Shown here in pieces: positions 12,888 to 24,389 of a DNA stretch of 64,000 nucleotides. The notes under the pieces were generated by a model that did no database searches, had not been told where the DNA came from, and was given only the letters and a program-made list of their open reading frames with translations. The DNA comes from Diplosphaera chodatii (lineage: Eukaryota; Chlorophyta; Trebouxiophyceae; Prasiolales; Stichococcaceae), in the NCBI GenBank assembly GCA_032358165.1, contig JAALGY010000023.1, positions 2,852,001 to 2,916,000 of the forward strand. The letters run 5' to 3'. The translations under genes and the position numbers were made by a program. Within the stretch, counting starts at the first letter, position 1; each line of letters begins with the position of its first letter.

Positions 12888-14623
12888 TCATCGAGTGTCG
12901 TCCTTGACCTGAAGGCAGACAATGGATCAAGCGTATGATCTCCGTGGCATCTGTGACGGGTTGCAAGCAATGCCAAAAGAGTGCGCAATGATGCAAGTGG
13001 GTGTGCCAGACACAAACCAGCCATGAGCCTCACGGTTTCAAATCTGGTAGGTGTGTCGAGGATGCCCATGCACCAGACGCCGAAGCCCAGCGCCACCAGC
13101 AGCGTGAACAACAGCATGGCTGCACGAGGCGAACACCACCGTGTTTTGCAACAGCATGGGCACAGGATTAGCAGAATACTGTGCAGATTTAGCAAGCACA
13201 AGCAAGCACGTAAGGAGAAGCCTGACTCGTCATGCTGTGCCTAGACAAAGAAACAGCATCGGTCTGCATACAACCGGAACACTTTCGCCAATTTGCGCAC
13301 CTGCTTCCAGCTGCTTGACCTGCGTCTTGCACCTTGCATCGCACACACGGTGGCCAGGCCCTGGCGCTGGCGCCGGCGCCTTTACCGCATTCTTCTTGGC
13401 ACTCCTCGCCAGCAGCGTGCGGTGTGGGCCGCTGGCGCCGCCCTGTAGCCAATCGACTCAGCACTGGTAGCTGTTACAGGCTCACTTACATAGTGTGCAG
13501 GATTGCATGTGTGCGTCACATCCACAGCAGACATGCTTCCATAGGTGCCAAACGAGGCCACAACATGCTGGGTCGCTCTGCACAGCAGTGCGGGCACCGC
13601 CTCACCTCGGGCTCAGAGGCGTACACGAACAGGTGGCGCTTGCTGGCGACTGCTGCGCGCAGCGCGCCCATCGTGGCAGCCTCGTCTGCGAGGCTGTCCT
13701 CGGGCGAGGCGCACGCCAGCACCACTACAGGGCCGTCAGAGGCGCCGCTCAGGTCCGGCAGGGGGTGGCCCCGCAGCGGCGCCTGAGCGCCACCATCGCA
13801 GCTGCCGACGCGGTGCACAGTAGGCGCAGCACTGGCGGCCTCTGACAGCCGCGCCTGCAGACTGTCAGTGCCCTGCAGTGTACAGCCCGGTCAATGGTCA
13901 CTGGGGAACCGCACACGCCTAAGCTGCAATGTACACCGTGCACAGCGCACATGGCACTCGTCCCTGTACAACCATCGCCTCAGCATCCGGGGCAGCTTAC
14001 CTCGTGGTGCATATAGGGCATGGAAACGGATGCAGGCGCTGCCTCCAGTGCCTCTTCCAGATGGGTCAGCTGACCAACGCTCGTGGCATCAACCTGCAAA
14101 CAGGAGGACCCATGATCAGCGAAAGACTGATGTAACACCAGTGTGGCAATGGAAATGGTATTGACGAAGATTTCGATGGCCAGCATGTGAAGGGTGCTGA
14201 CCTTGCTGCCAAGAAAGACGACCACAACTTCAGGTTGGGCGCTTGCCACGCGGAACCAGCGGCCAGCTCCTGCCGCTACGTCCCCACCCACAAGCACACC
14301 GCGAAGTAGCGAGTCCAACAAGTCTGTCGACTCAGTCTGCAACGGCATGCATGCGACACGGCTGGCACATGATGCCCACTCCAGTGCGAGAGCTAGCGCT
14401 AAGTTGATGCAGCTGCACGAGAGTCCCGGCGACACCTTGCAGCCAGTAGCAATCTTAGAGCATTGTATCGATGATGGTTCACCTGATAAGATACACGGCG
14501 GCTGGACGGGCCTGGTTGTATGAAGTCACTGGACCCCCATGTGAACACTGGTGAACGAGTGCTGCTGCACGTGCATGACGCTGCACACAGCAGCCCAGCC
14601 AGCAGCAGCCATACCACACGCAT
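12888..14623 (-). CDS. V-ATPase accessory subunit S1 / VOA1-like type I membrane protein
   Basis: Seven exons on the minus strand: 14483-14623, 14202-14336, 14001-14093, 13606-13872, 13320-13470, 13034-13119 and 12888-12908, giving 297 residues in consistent phase. The start at 14623 gives a clean signal peptide (MRVVWLLLAGLLCAA). An in-frame Met 11 codons upstream is less likely because it would bury that signal. The lumenal part is moderately conserved in style (PEVVVVFLGSK, GPVVVLACASPED). A single membrane helix (MLLFTLLVALGFGVWCMG) is followed by the short tail ILDTPTRFETVKDDTR. A helix followed by a P-x-R-F-E tail is characteristic of the Ac45/VOA1/BIG1 transmembrane domain, and this is the basis for the call. 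Such proteins assist assembly or sorting of the vacuolar proton pump. The lumenal domain itself is too divergent for me to confirm. Confidence 0.62.
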
Positions 14624-15036
14624 GGCTGATGCTGGTGTGTCAGGGGAAGCACACACGAGCAGCCAGTCGGACAGCGAGTAGGTCTAGACAGTGATGAAGA
14701 AAGCTGTCATCAAATCACATCACGGCTGCAATAGGTCGCTCAGCTGCACAGAGGACCGAATCTGCAGCCGACAATCACTTGGGCGTGCAATCAATTGTGG
14801 CAGGCAGGCAGCCAGGCACCCTCGGCCATCGCTGCAAATACACGCCAGTCGAATCGCCGATCATATATCTCACGGAGTTGAATAGGGAGGAAGGAAAGGA
14901 TGAAGGGAAAGTGAATTTGGAAGCACCTGATTGCTGAGGAGCTTCCTCCTGATCATGGACATGTCGTGAATTGCCAGGTGCAGCGAGCGTCTACGCATTG
15001 TATTGCCTCCGTCAACGTCTGAACGCATACTTGACC
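14624..15036. other. Divergent intergenic region (VOA1-like / FKBP)
   Basis: This is the shared 5' flank of two divergent genes. The plus-strand frame of FKBP exon 1 stays open back to 14971, so the FKBP start could lie in this region. No other feature is seen. Confidence 0.4.
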
Positions 15037-16645
15037 ATGGTGCAGCAGATGATGCTGGTCAACAGCTTTGCAGCCGCGCATTTGCTACCCGTTCGACCAT
15101 GCAGAGCACCATTTCATAGTCGATTCTGGGGCCAAGTCCATTGCTCAACTGCACCCAAGGCTGATGGTACGTTGATTTGCTCCACAATCGCAGCAGCAAC
15201 TTCTCCTGTGCATCGCATGTGCACCCCACCGTCACAAGTTGACCCACAAAAAGTAGCAGACCATCATCCCGCGCAGGCGCGCCTGTGGATGCCCCGACAC
15301 ACGGTCGGCGTGACGTGCTCGGACGGGCAGTGCTGGGAGCGACGACCCTTGCTGCTGGAGTCAGTGTTGGGGAGGCCCAGGCGATCGGCTTCAAGAAGGT
15401 AACTGCCTTTGATCTGTGCGAACTCTGAACCCAGAGTGCGGAGTGCGACAAGGTAACCGTCCACTGGATGCACACTGCAACTCGCAGGATATGAAGAGAG
15501 GCCGCCGGGTGGACGTACCCGAAAGCGAGTTCAAAGAAGCTGGCGATGGGCTGAAGTGCGTGTACAGCGGCCAATCAGTTGTGCCCCGCACTCTTGCTCC
15601 CTGGTTGTCGCGCCATGCAACAGCACCTCTGCTCCGACCGCGTCCGGCGCAGCGCACAGAGTGTAGTCTCGACCTGGATCCTGTGTTTGAATGCAGGATT
15701 TATGATGTGAAGGTGGGTGGCGGGCAGACTGCAAAGGTGGGCGACCGGGTGGCGGTGCACTACGAGGCACGCTGGCGCGGCATCACCTTCATGACGTCCA
15801 GGTCAGGGACGACTGTACACGTCATGGTACAACCGATGCGCCGAGGCTGTTCGCGTTGTCTATGCATCCAGATTGGTTGTGCTAGGCGTCGAGGCGACTG
15901 GCTGCACCAAATGCAGGCAGGGGATGGGCGTAACTGGCGGGTCTCCAATAGGTTTCGATGTGGTGTGCAATCTGCATGCACAGACTCAACTCATTCATGA
16001 CATCCACAGTATGTCCTCACGTCCGCTGACACTGCAGACTCACAGATGGCTTTGTAGCGCACATTGATAATCTTGGCTGACTGTTGTTGTGCATGAATCC
16101 CAGGGCGCACCCGCAGAATACAGCACGCTGAAGGGGCTAGATCTGGTGAGCTCTGCACCCCCCAAGTGGCTACAGAGAGCTTCGAGTTGCGCACATGCTC
16201 CGTCTGTTCATTGCACCATGTGAGCCCTCGTAAGCTGCTTCCCGACTCGTCGACAGCCCAACGAGTGGCTGCAGGGGGTGCGAGGCATGAAGGTTGGTGG
16301 GCAGCGGAAGCTCATTGTACCACCCAACCTGGTAAGCTGCGTACTTGTCATATGTGTGTCACTTGTGTCTGATGGAAGTGTGGTTCAGGCCGGCATCATC
16401 TGCATGGCACAGTGATGACCTTTCGCCAGAGTGCACAGAAACAGCACCAAATTCACAGTGCTCCTGCACCCTGCACACTAGGTCGTCTGTGAATGCATAA
16501 GCAATCACGACATTGCACATTGCAGGCATATGGATCGCAAGGCATTGGGGAGATACCGCCCGATGCCACATTGACGCTGGAGGTAGAGCTGCTCAGCATC
16601 AAGAACTCGCCATTTGGCTCGCGAGTAAAGGTTGTTGAGGGCTGA
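15037..16645 (+). CDS. FKBP-type peptidyl-prolyl isomerase, thylakoid lumen
   Basis: Eight exons: 15037-15166, 15277-15398, 15488-15555, 15697-15801, 15917-15962, 16104-16145, 16257-16331 and 16526-16645, giving 235 residues. The N-terminus is a plastid transit sequence followed by a bipartite lumen signal: a twin arginine (GRRDVL, about 53-58), a hydrophobic core, and an AQA cleavage site near residue 79. The FKBP fold follows, with IYDVKVGGG, VAVHYEARWRG, GFDVGAP, GVRGMKVGGQRKL and VPPNLAYGS, and LTLEVELLSI near the end. FKBPs catalyse proline cis-trans isomerisation; lumenal members act in photosystem assembly. The twin arginine predicts Tat-pathway import. The start at 15037 is one of four clustered Mets (14971, 15037, 15049, 15052), all in frame. 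The neighbouring PGAP1-like gene is convergent, with about 600 nt between the stops. Confidence 0.9.
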
Positions 16646-17252
16646 GCGCAATGTGGAGCCGTAGCATTGTGGTAAAATTCTGTGCTTAGCCGCCCGCCAG
16701 AACTGTGCTCATGCCCAACGATGTGGATCGTGCATTGGGTACACTGATTCGCATCCTGTACTGTTGTGATTTCGGATTCGGACAATTACTAAAATATTGG
16801 CAGGGTACCGTCCTCAATTGGTGCTGATCATTCAGATACCAGTTCATAACATGAATGTGCTGAGTATTACATCACGCAAGTTATGCAACATCAGCAGGCC
16901 TTCCAAACCTACGGTGCTCTTTGGCGTGACGGTGCTTTCATCTGCCCTCACGCAGGACCCTCACTGAACCCCTCAACCCCATGCCCTCCGAAACACGAAC
17001 ACAATGCATGGTGTGTGCCGCCTGATGCATGCGGCTAGAAAGCACAAGCGCAGCCCGCCAGCACATTACAGCCTGAACAGCACTCGTTACGTTTGACCAT
17101 ACTGATGGCCTACAGCTGATGTACCCACGCAACGATGGCCCCATTGGCACTCTTCCACATATCAGAGCAGCGCGTCCGCACAGTTGGTCCTTCATGCCAC
17201 TGTCCACATGCCGCACCGCTGTTCACCGCATGCAGTATGCCACTTGCCCTGT
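16646..17252. other. Convergent intergenic region (FKBP / PGAP1-like)
   Basis: This stretch holds the 3' flanks of two convergent genes. I see no supported coding exon or RNA gene. Confidence 0.5.
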
Positions 17253-19721
17253 TCACAGCAGGTGCGCTGCCCAGGCATCAATGACCTCCTCACTGCCGTA
17301 CCACGGCCGAGATGACACCTCTTGGGCTCCGATCTTCCCCATGCTGTGGAAGACGCCATCAAGCAGCACGTTGTCTGCGCCCTGCACATTCACTTGCGCA
17401 GACAATGCTTGCAGTTTGTACTCTCTTTTACCAACAGTTGACATCATGCAGATCTTGGACAGGTCAATGCAGCCTACAGCACTATGTGCCGCTGATGCTC
17501 GCAAGCACGCACCTTGAGGAATGCTGACCGGTTGGGCACGACAGAGTCCCCTGCACATGCACACGCCGCAAGGGTGTTTATATGGTGCAATGCTGCGGGG
17601 ACCTGCATAGGAGCATTGCTGTGCATGTGCATCTGTGGAAAAAGGCCAGCCCACCTTCGACCAGATGCCCTACTCCACAGACCTGAGCATAGGCGCTGGC
17701 ACTGCAGCCAGGGTCTCAAGGTGAGTGAGCGCACGGCAGATATCATGCAAAGTGGATGTTAGCGAAGAAGTGGAAGTTAGCGAAGCACCGATTCTTGGCC
17801 AACAGATGTGTGCACAAGGCATGCTGCAGCATGCGCCTCAGCCGGTGCTGCTGCTCACCTGTAGCGGCTGAGGGCGCGGCGGGGGGCGCGCATGTTGCCT
17901 CGCACTGAGCAGCCGGCGATGCACGCATACTTGACGCCCTGGTCCGCAAAGTGCGCATCTGCGCATGCGCAGCAGCAATCATCAGCAACGGATGAGCATG
18001 AACATACTGAAACTCTCGTTGAACGTGATGCTGGCTGTTTCCAGCACTGCAGCTGATGGCAGGTCCAGGCTTCACATGCCAATGAAGCTCCCCTTGCAGG
18101 CCTGCCAACAGCGCTTGAGCCGCACCTGGCCAGTGGTTGTTGACCCAGGTGAGGGCGCCGCCGGTCATGTCCCGCGCTGTGGCGGGCGCCGCCACGTGCG
18201 GGCTGCCCAGACTGACTAAGCCCCGCACCGCCCTGCAACCAGCCCAAACTGTCAGGGAGCTTGCGCAGAACTGCACCGGCAGCTGTGCAGTCCAAACAAG
18301 CACTGCACGCATGTGCCTCGCATGAAACTGCAGTGTTATATGCAAGCCAAGGCAGGCAAGCAACCTGTCCCACTGTCGCACCTGTTGTGCTGGGTGCCAG
18401 GCGCATGTGCCTCGCCGGCATCGAAGTAGCGCTCGTCCGCCAGGAATGCACGTGCCAGCCAGCCGCCGGCAGAGTGTGCAAGCAGCGTCACCTGATGTCA
18501 CAGGCATTTGCATCAATCAGCACCTGAATGTTTGCACAGCCCTGGAGCATGCGAGTGAGCATGGACAGGTTCCTGTCAGCACCATACAGAGGCACGGCAA
18601 GGGGCATATGAGCTGCACCGTGTCGCTGCTGTGTTGGAGGCGGGCGCGGTCGACTGCCGCCTTCAGCTTCTCCAGGAACCAGCCATATGCTGGATCCACG
18701 GTGCAGGATCTGCTCCAGTATGCCTTGGTCAGCAGCGACCGCAGCACCCGCGCCCTGACATGCAGTGACACATGAGTGGTGATACAAGAAGGGATGCACT
18801 GATATCATGCCATAGCTGTCAAAGGCCCAGACCCGCTGCTGTGGTGTAGCTTCTGTTGAGTGACTGCTGTGCGCTGGCAAGCATGACGCGCACCAGTCCT
18901 TGCGCTGGATGTCGAGCACTTCCACCCTGAAGCCACGGGCCTGCGTCATGTGTGCAGGAGGACTTACAATCGGATGTCCATTTCCACTACTGAACTCCAT
19001 CGAAAGGTCCCTGAGCCTACGCATGCTCGCAAGTATTTCTACCGTCCAATGGGCGGCGCAAGACCCATGATGCAAGTTGATGCACGTGATCAACTCTACC
19101 CGCAGGTGGGTTACGATGCCAAGCTCTGCGCTTCCACCGGGTGCAATGTAGTCGTTGGCCTCGTTGCCAAATCCTGCAGGTGCACAGCATGTTGCACTTG
19201 CCGCTGGTGTTGGCAGGCAAGTCCAGCTTTCTTGAGGGTGTGAGGAACTAGATGTGAGGTATGGCACTCAACATGCCCACACCTGGGCAGATTATGATGG
19301 GCGCTGCATCGCTGGGAGCAAGCACACGCGGCTCCGAGTGTCCCAGAAACGGGCGCACATCATTTTCCCACGGCCCTGCGCATATTGAGACCCCTCGTAT
19401 CGTTCCTTCACATGCACTGTGTCAGATCTTGGTGAAATCTTGCAAGCGTGCACAACCCTCATGCATACCTTTGGAAGCAGGTCGCCAGCTGCGGCTGCCT
19501 TTGGTCGCCTGCGGAATCTGCGTGCCGGCTTCTTCCGGACGCTGCTGCTGCGGTACCACACGCTGTGGCGAAGCGAGCGTGCACTGCACAGTGTCTGTGG
19601 CCCTTGGCTGACGCCTCTGCTGAGAGAGGGCTTTCTGGGCAATTGGTGCAAAGCAGGGCGGATGGCGCCTGTCAACAAGCGAAGATGGCAGCAGCGGGTG
19701 GTGCTGCACCGCGATAGGCAT
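17253..19721 (-). CDS. PGAP1-like alpha/beta hydrolase, probably plastid-targeted
   Basis: Eleven exons on the minus strand: 19469-19721, 19283-19405, 19100-19173, 18894-18940, 18619-18754, 18382-18491, 18126-18232, 17859-17958, 17655-17701, 17513-17550 and 17253-17381, giving 387 residues. The core shows IIICPGFGNEANDY (oxyanion region), FRVEVLDIQRKDW, the nucleophile motif LLAHSAGGWLARAF (Ser about 218), VRGLVSLGSPH, HLVEGDSVVP (acid region), and GVFHSMGK followed by SRPWYGSEEVIDAW. This order matches the plant PGAP1-like lipase/hydrolase family. The N-terminal 85 residues are Arg/Gln/Pro-rich with no acidic residues near the start, as in transit peptides. Exons 3-11 are secure. The boundary between exons 1 and 2 (a 63-nt intron skipping an in-frame TGA) and the start at 19721 are inferred. 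The substrate is unknown. Confidence 0.85.
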
Positions 19722-20030
19722 CCGAGGCACCACTGGATGTTGCAGACGAGTCGTGCACGAAGCCAGGTCCTGAGCTGCGTTCGCAAATGCCCTGCCAAGC
19801 CGCAATCTGCAGGCTCACTGTCTCAGAAACGACAGCAATCACTGTTTGCTGCAGATCCAACAGGAAGGTGCTGTCTGAGATGAACAAAGCAGCGTTTCGA
19901 ACGCATGCACGCAAGGAGCGGTGCAGAAGCCGAGGAAGGCACGTGCCATCTTCCGCACCTGACGACACACGATGGCCATGTCGTCACACGCGGGCGCGCC
20001 CCTCGTTTCCGACATCACGCCGACAACCAC

Positions 20031-20050
20031 AGGCGCCCACAGGCGCCCAC
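20031..20050. repeat. Two tandem copies of AGGCGCCCAC
   Basis: A 10-bp unit, AGGCGCCCAC, occurs twice in direct succession. Confidence 0.7.
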
Positions 20051-20055
20051 CATCC

Positions 20056-20108
20056 TTCACATTGCTATCAATATCCATTAACTTCACATTGCTATCAATA
20101 TCCATTAC
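20056..20108. repeat. Two tandem copies of a 27-bp AT-rich unit
   Basis: The unit begins TTCACATTGC and ends ATCCATTA plus one or two bases. Copies start at 20056 and 20083 and are essentially identical. The array ends 30 nt before the ATG at 20139, so it probably lies in the 5' leader or core promoter of that gene. Confidence 0.8.
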
Positions 20109-20138
20109 AACCTAGAAACCCAGGCCATACAAGCTGCC

Positions 20139-21739
20139 ATGAAGCGGTCGCCGTTCAGTAAACCATCTGCGCCTGCACTTCCAGCTGATGCGGCGTCGCC
20201 AGCGGGCAACAACCGACTGTCCGAGCGCCCGGGCTGGGATGAGCTGTTGCGCAGCCTGTCTCCCTCGTCGCCCGAATCTTTCGACGCAGGCTCAGAGGCA
20301 GGGCATGCGCGGTCTCAGCTGTCCAGTCCTGCGCACTCCCCTATTGCAGCAGACATCAAAGGACGAGATCGAGCACAACAGAGCCGCGAAGCAGCCACCG
20401 CGCATCGACGTGGCGGCCAGCTTGCTATCCTGCTGCCTCAGGAGGCGCAGCTCTTTGCGGGTACGTGCATCAAGATCAAGCAGGATGCATTGGCCCCATC
20501 GCACCAGTTTTTGCCAGCTGACGACACTCCCTGTGCTGTGCAGCTGACACTCCCTTCGCGAGACAGACGAAAGCAGGCGAGTATTGGGTGGCGGTGATCC
20601 CGCTGGTACAGCCATCGGATCGAGAGCATGCTGCTGTGTTGGACTGTGCAATGTGCGAGGCACTGGCTAGCGGCACAGACGCAGCAGCAAGGTGTGTCAG
20701 CAGCCTCTGTCGTGAGCGACCTGCGTGCCGCAGTGTGAAGCTGACCTTCACTGACGCAATCCGTCATGCAGGGCTTTGTCATACAGAAGCGAGGCAGCAC
20801 AGCGCTGCACTGCAGATGTGCAGGAGCGCCTAGCAGGCAGGATGCAGCATGTTCTGGAGGACGATCTTTGTCCACGGCTGCCAGCAGATGTGGCCCATCC
20901 AGCTTATGCTATTGGACCATTGCCAAGCAGCACACTGAGCCACAGCCGCTTTGGCAGCACAACCTTCTGTAATGCAAGTGCCAGCCTGGCCCTGGCCATC
21001 TTCATGGCAGACTTGGTAGCGCAGGCATGGGCGCCGCGAACGTCACACTCAATTTGGTACCGGCGTGTTGAACACACAGACGGCCACCTCAGATGCCGAC
21101 ACGGAAGCTGTGATGCGCAGGTGGAAGGGCATTGTGCGGAGCGTGGCCGAGCACTGGCACGCCTCTGGAATGCGCACATCACCATTGCTGCCCAAACAGC
21201 GGGTGTGCTGCTGCCAGTCACATCACTGTTGACTGCTTTGGTAACTGCCTTCATGCAAAGGCAACGCGCACATCAGCAGCTGACACAGCAGCATGCTGTG
21301 CTGCCACGGCATGCTGATATTTAGAGTATTGCTACAGGTGCGCAGCGAGAGGCACTGCAGCAGCTGCAGATAGCACACGCTGCGCAGGAGGCACAACTGC
21401 TGGCGGCGCGTGCTGAAGCCGCTGCAGTGCAGCGCCTGCGCAAGCAGCTGGCCAACCAGTCGCAGGTCAGAGGGCTGTAGTGTACTCTTTCTGTGAGGTC
21501 ATCGTCATCACGAATGCCACACTATGCCAGCATGCGGGCGATCTACAACTCTTGCTCTACAGGTAGCTGACGTCCTTCGGGCAGAGGTTCGGGATGTTAG
21601 CCAGGAGTGCAACGCATTGCGACAGCAGCTGGTACAGGCTCAGTCAGATGCTGCGAGTGCCCATGCGCCAACAGCACCTGCACCCCAGCCTGTTGGCACC
21701 CCTTTGAGTGCGGCAGATGAACAGCTTGTGCAAGGGTGA
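20139..21739 (+). CDS. Unrecognised 372-residue protein with C-terminal coiled coil
   Basis: Six exons: 20139-20460, 20544-20691, 20787-21015, 21080-21202, 21346-21465 and 21563-21739, with all phases consistent. The first 80 residues are Ser/Pro-rich (MKRSPFSKPSAPA at the start) and look disordered, with possible SP phosphosites. A central block has regular hydrophobic spacing (YWVAVIPLVQPS, ALAIFMADL) and a W-rich helix (RRWKGIVRSVAEHW). The last 100 residues are a Gln/Ala/Leu/Glu coiled coil (REALQQLQIAH, VADVLRAEVRDVSQ) followed by a Pro-rich tail. I do not recognise the family. The start is the first ATG after the tandem repeats. The junction 21202/21346 uses the acceptor CGCAG at 21345 rather than the nearer CTACAG, because only the former keeps the coiled-coil frame. 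Confidence 0.72.
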
Positions 21740-21982
21740 CAGTTTATACATGTGGCACGTCCTGGTTCATCTGACCTTGCCAACAGTTCCTGGTTTGACC
21801 TTGCCAACAGTTGGTGTATGCACTGCTGTTCTTCTCTAGAAGATGTCTCAAAGAACATCATGTGACTCTTGACATGACTACCTAATGGTGGAATCACACC
21901 ATCTCGGTTGATGCAACAGTGGTCTGGCATCCGATTGCACGCTATCCAGGCTACACCACAATGCTCTCTGCGCCTTTTGGCC
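21740..21982. other. Convergent intergenic region with a short direct repeat
   Basis: The 17-mer TGACCTTGCCAACAGTT occurs at 21772-21788 and 21796-21812, each preceded by CCTGGTT. The region separates the stops of two convergent genes. No other feature is seen. Confidence 0.6.
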
Positions 21983-23822
21983 TCACTTGCTATAATTCTT
22001 GCCTATTGTGAACACGTCCATGATGCCTGCAACAGCCCAACTCAGCACATGACCTCCAAGTTTCAGCTCGTGTCTGGTCGTTGGTTCTGCATACATGATG
22101 TGCATGATACATGATGTGCATGACAAACCAACGAGTGACCACTCAGACGCAGCTTCACAGGTACGGTGGATGCTACGGCGTGTGGCGCCCAGCTTCTTGC
22201 TCACCTGGCGGCACGGCAGGGTCTGTGGCGGCGGCAACAGCGGCGCGACCGACTGCCGACGCGGAAACTGGTGGCGTGGCCGCAAGGTTGACGAGCGGCA
22301 CGCTCGCGAGGCTCTGTGTGGGCACCACGCTGAGCACCTTCTCCAGTGGCAGCCCTGCAGCCACGCCCCACATGCATGAGTTGCTGACCATTCTGCCTGC
22401 CTTGCAGTGTACAAAAGCACGGTAGGGATATGCAAGACAGGAAGGCTCACTGCCAAAGGTGCATAAAGCAAAGGCTGCATGTCGAAAGCAACCCGGCATG
22501 TCAAGCGCTCACCTACGACCTGCAGCGGCACAGGAATGCCGGCCACATTCCTGGTGCCGTGGATGAAGCCAGGCCGCAATGCAACGCCTGATGTTGGGAA
22601 CAGCTGCGCGAGCTTGGCCTCGGCATCACGCTTGCCCTGGACGTACCCCTTCAGCACCCAGTCTGCAGGCGACACAGCTCTTGGCAAATCAGCACTGCTT
22701 CAGCGACGAGGCTATAACTCTGAGAGCAGGTGTGCTAGAATGCTGATTAAACACCTCGAACTCGAGGGAGCAGAGATGCAAGCTCAACAGCCTCGGTGTT
22801 CGCAACCTCACCAGGGAACCCATAGTCATGCGCGGACACAAAGGCAAAGCGATCAACGCCCGCCTCCTTTGCCTCTTCCATCAGCTTCATGTTGGACTGA
22901 CCGCAGATCTGCAGGACACAGCTGATGTGAGCAGCAAGATGTGAGATCACGACAGCCAGGAGCTACAACGCAGCTGCAGGGCAGGGCAGACGGTTGCAAG
23001 GATTCGCCAATGCGTCACCTTGTACATGAAGTCGTTGGAGCCAAAGCCTCCAAGCGTCGAAATGACACCGGTGGCACCCTGGAGCTGATCACGCCACGAT
23101 GCTGGATCAAACACGTCACCCTGCATGCAACATCAGGGGCCTCCACCAGATGCTTGACGCTTGTCAGCAGCCACTCTGGTGTGTCACTGCATGTTGTGCA
23201 TAGCATCCTAAGGATCCTCCGGATGCATCACTGCTGCTCACCTTTGCCCATTCGACCTGCGACGTCCAGGGAGCGTTGACGCCGGGCGGCGGCTGCCCTC
23301 GGCGGCTGATGCTGACCACGGACATGCCTGTCTTGACAGCCTCTTCCGTCACCCGGCTGCCCACGAAGCCATTGCCTGGAGCGCACATGTGCTCGATCGG
23401 AAGGGAAGGCTGCATGTTGGCATGGCCAGCAGGCCGTGCAGTGAAAAAAGTGTTGCCTGCTGCACATGGCCACTAATTCAGGCTGACCTCCGAAGATGAC
23501 CAGCTTGGGCGGCCCTGTGTGGCCGCCGCCGCCTGCTGTCGCGCCAGCCGTCTGGCAATCGCAAATCGCACTGCTTGCTGTCGTCTTGTGACCAGGTGCT
23601 TCAAGCAGTATACTCGTCATGCAGAGCGCGCATCAGCATGTGCAACTGCTGCTGTGGTCAGCACTGTGCGCGAGTGGCCGAGGTGGCCGAGGAATGTAAA
23701 GGGGGAGGTGAAATAAATCAGACCTGTGTGCCCCCTGTGGATGCTCTGGTTGTGCTGCCACCCATGCCGCCAGCCGCTGCTGGATCGAACTCCAGACCGC
23801 CGGTTCCGGATGTCGTCGCCAT
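21983..23822 (-). CDS. NAD(P)-binding Rossmann-fold reductase/epimerase-like protein, plastid type
   Basis: Eight exons on the minus strand: 23724-23822, 23488-23551, 23242-23375, 23019-23120, 22812-22908, 22513-22662, 22205-22354 and 21983-22026, giving 279 residues. The dinucleotide motif is LVIFGGNGFVGS. It is followed by GMSVVSISRRG, GVISTLGGFGSNDFMYK, GVDRFAFVSAHDYG, LKGYVQGKRDAEA and ALRPGFIHGTRNV. This string of blocks matches the atypical short-chain reductases of chloroplasts (Arabidopsis At1g32220-like, related to NDUFA9/COQ11). The typical Tyr-x3-Lys is replaced by YVQGKRDAEA, as in that family. Exons 3-8 are secure. For the N-terminus I prefer a first exon starting at 23822 (MATTSGTGG) spliced at 23551; an alternative is an unspliced start at 23620. 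The enzyme's substrate is unknown; plastoglobule or envelope location is an inference. Confidence 0.84.
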
Positions 23823-23853
23823 GTTTCGCAGGCGCGCCGAGCGCCTAGCAGCG

Positions 23854-23886
23854 GCATATATATCTCAGGATATATAAATATATCAT
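23854..23886 (-). promoter_or_regulatory. AT-rich TATA-like segment upstream of the reductase gene
   Basis: A run of ATATA/TATATAAATATAT lies 32 to 64 nt upstream of the proposed start at 23822, in otherwise GC-rich DNA. Its position suits a core promoter and supports the 23822 start, but it is not proof. Confidence 0.35.
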
Positions 23887-24389
23887 GCAACATTTGCATG
23901 CGGCAACGTACTGACCGCTGGTGCAGACCAGGGCCTCTCATCTGCGCAACGCACGACAAGTCACACATGAAGCACCGTCTGCAGACTGGCAGTGATATGA
24001 CATGGCAGGCCATCCATCTGCATGCTCACATCCCGACTTGCATGCACATGCACAATAGTGCTCGAGCACACATGCTTGTGTGCCATCGGTATCGAGCTGG
24101 CGGTGAGTTGGAAGGCCGCAGAATGTGTCAACTAGTTGCAAACCTATTCCAGCCGTGTGCAGCGCACGAAGGCCGCGCAACACCTCGAGTCGCTCGTCTA
24201 CATGTGCTGTGCTGTGCAGAGGTGGAGTGGGGCAGCCTCGTAAACAGGTGCTTGACTAGTGTGCCTGCCATCGCTGTACGAGGCGGAGATGGACCGCGAC
24301 TGTCAGCCGGACGCTGCCAAAAGGCCGGTGCCTGTGCCAGCATGACCTTGTGCCACATCAGTGGTGCATAATTTGTAGGCACCTTGATC

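Larger units (their letters stand above)
19722..20138. other. Divergent intergenic region with short tandem repeats
   Basis: This is the shared 5' flank between the PGAP1-like gene and the unrecognised gene at 20139. It carries two sets of tandem duplications, annotated separately. No other feature is seen. Confidence 0.4.

Noticed and set aside
19419..19883. Plus-strand open frame of 154 codons opposite the PGAP1-like N-terminus
   Set aside because: It lies antisense to the transit-peptide exon, has no splice support and no family features. The minus-strand frame joins in phase to secure exons.
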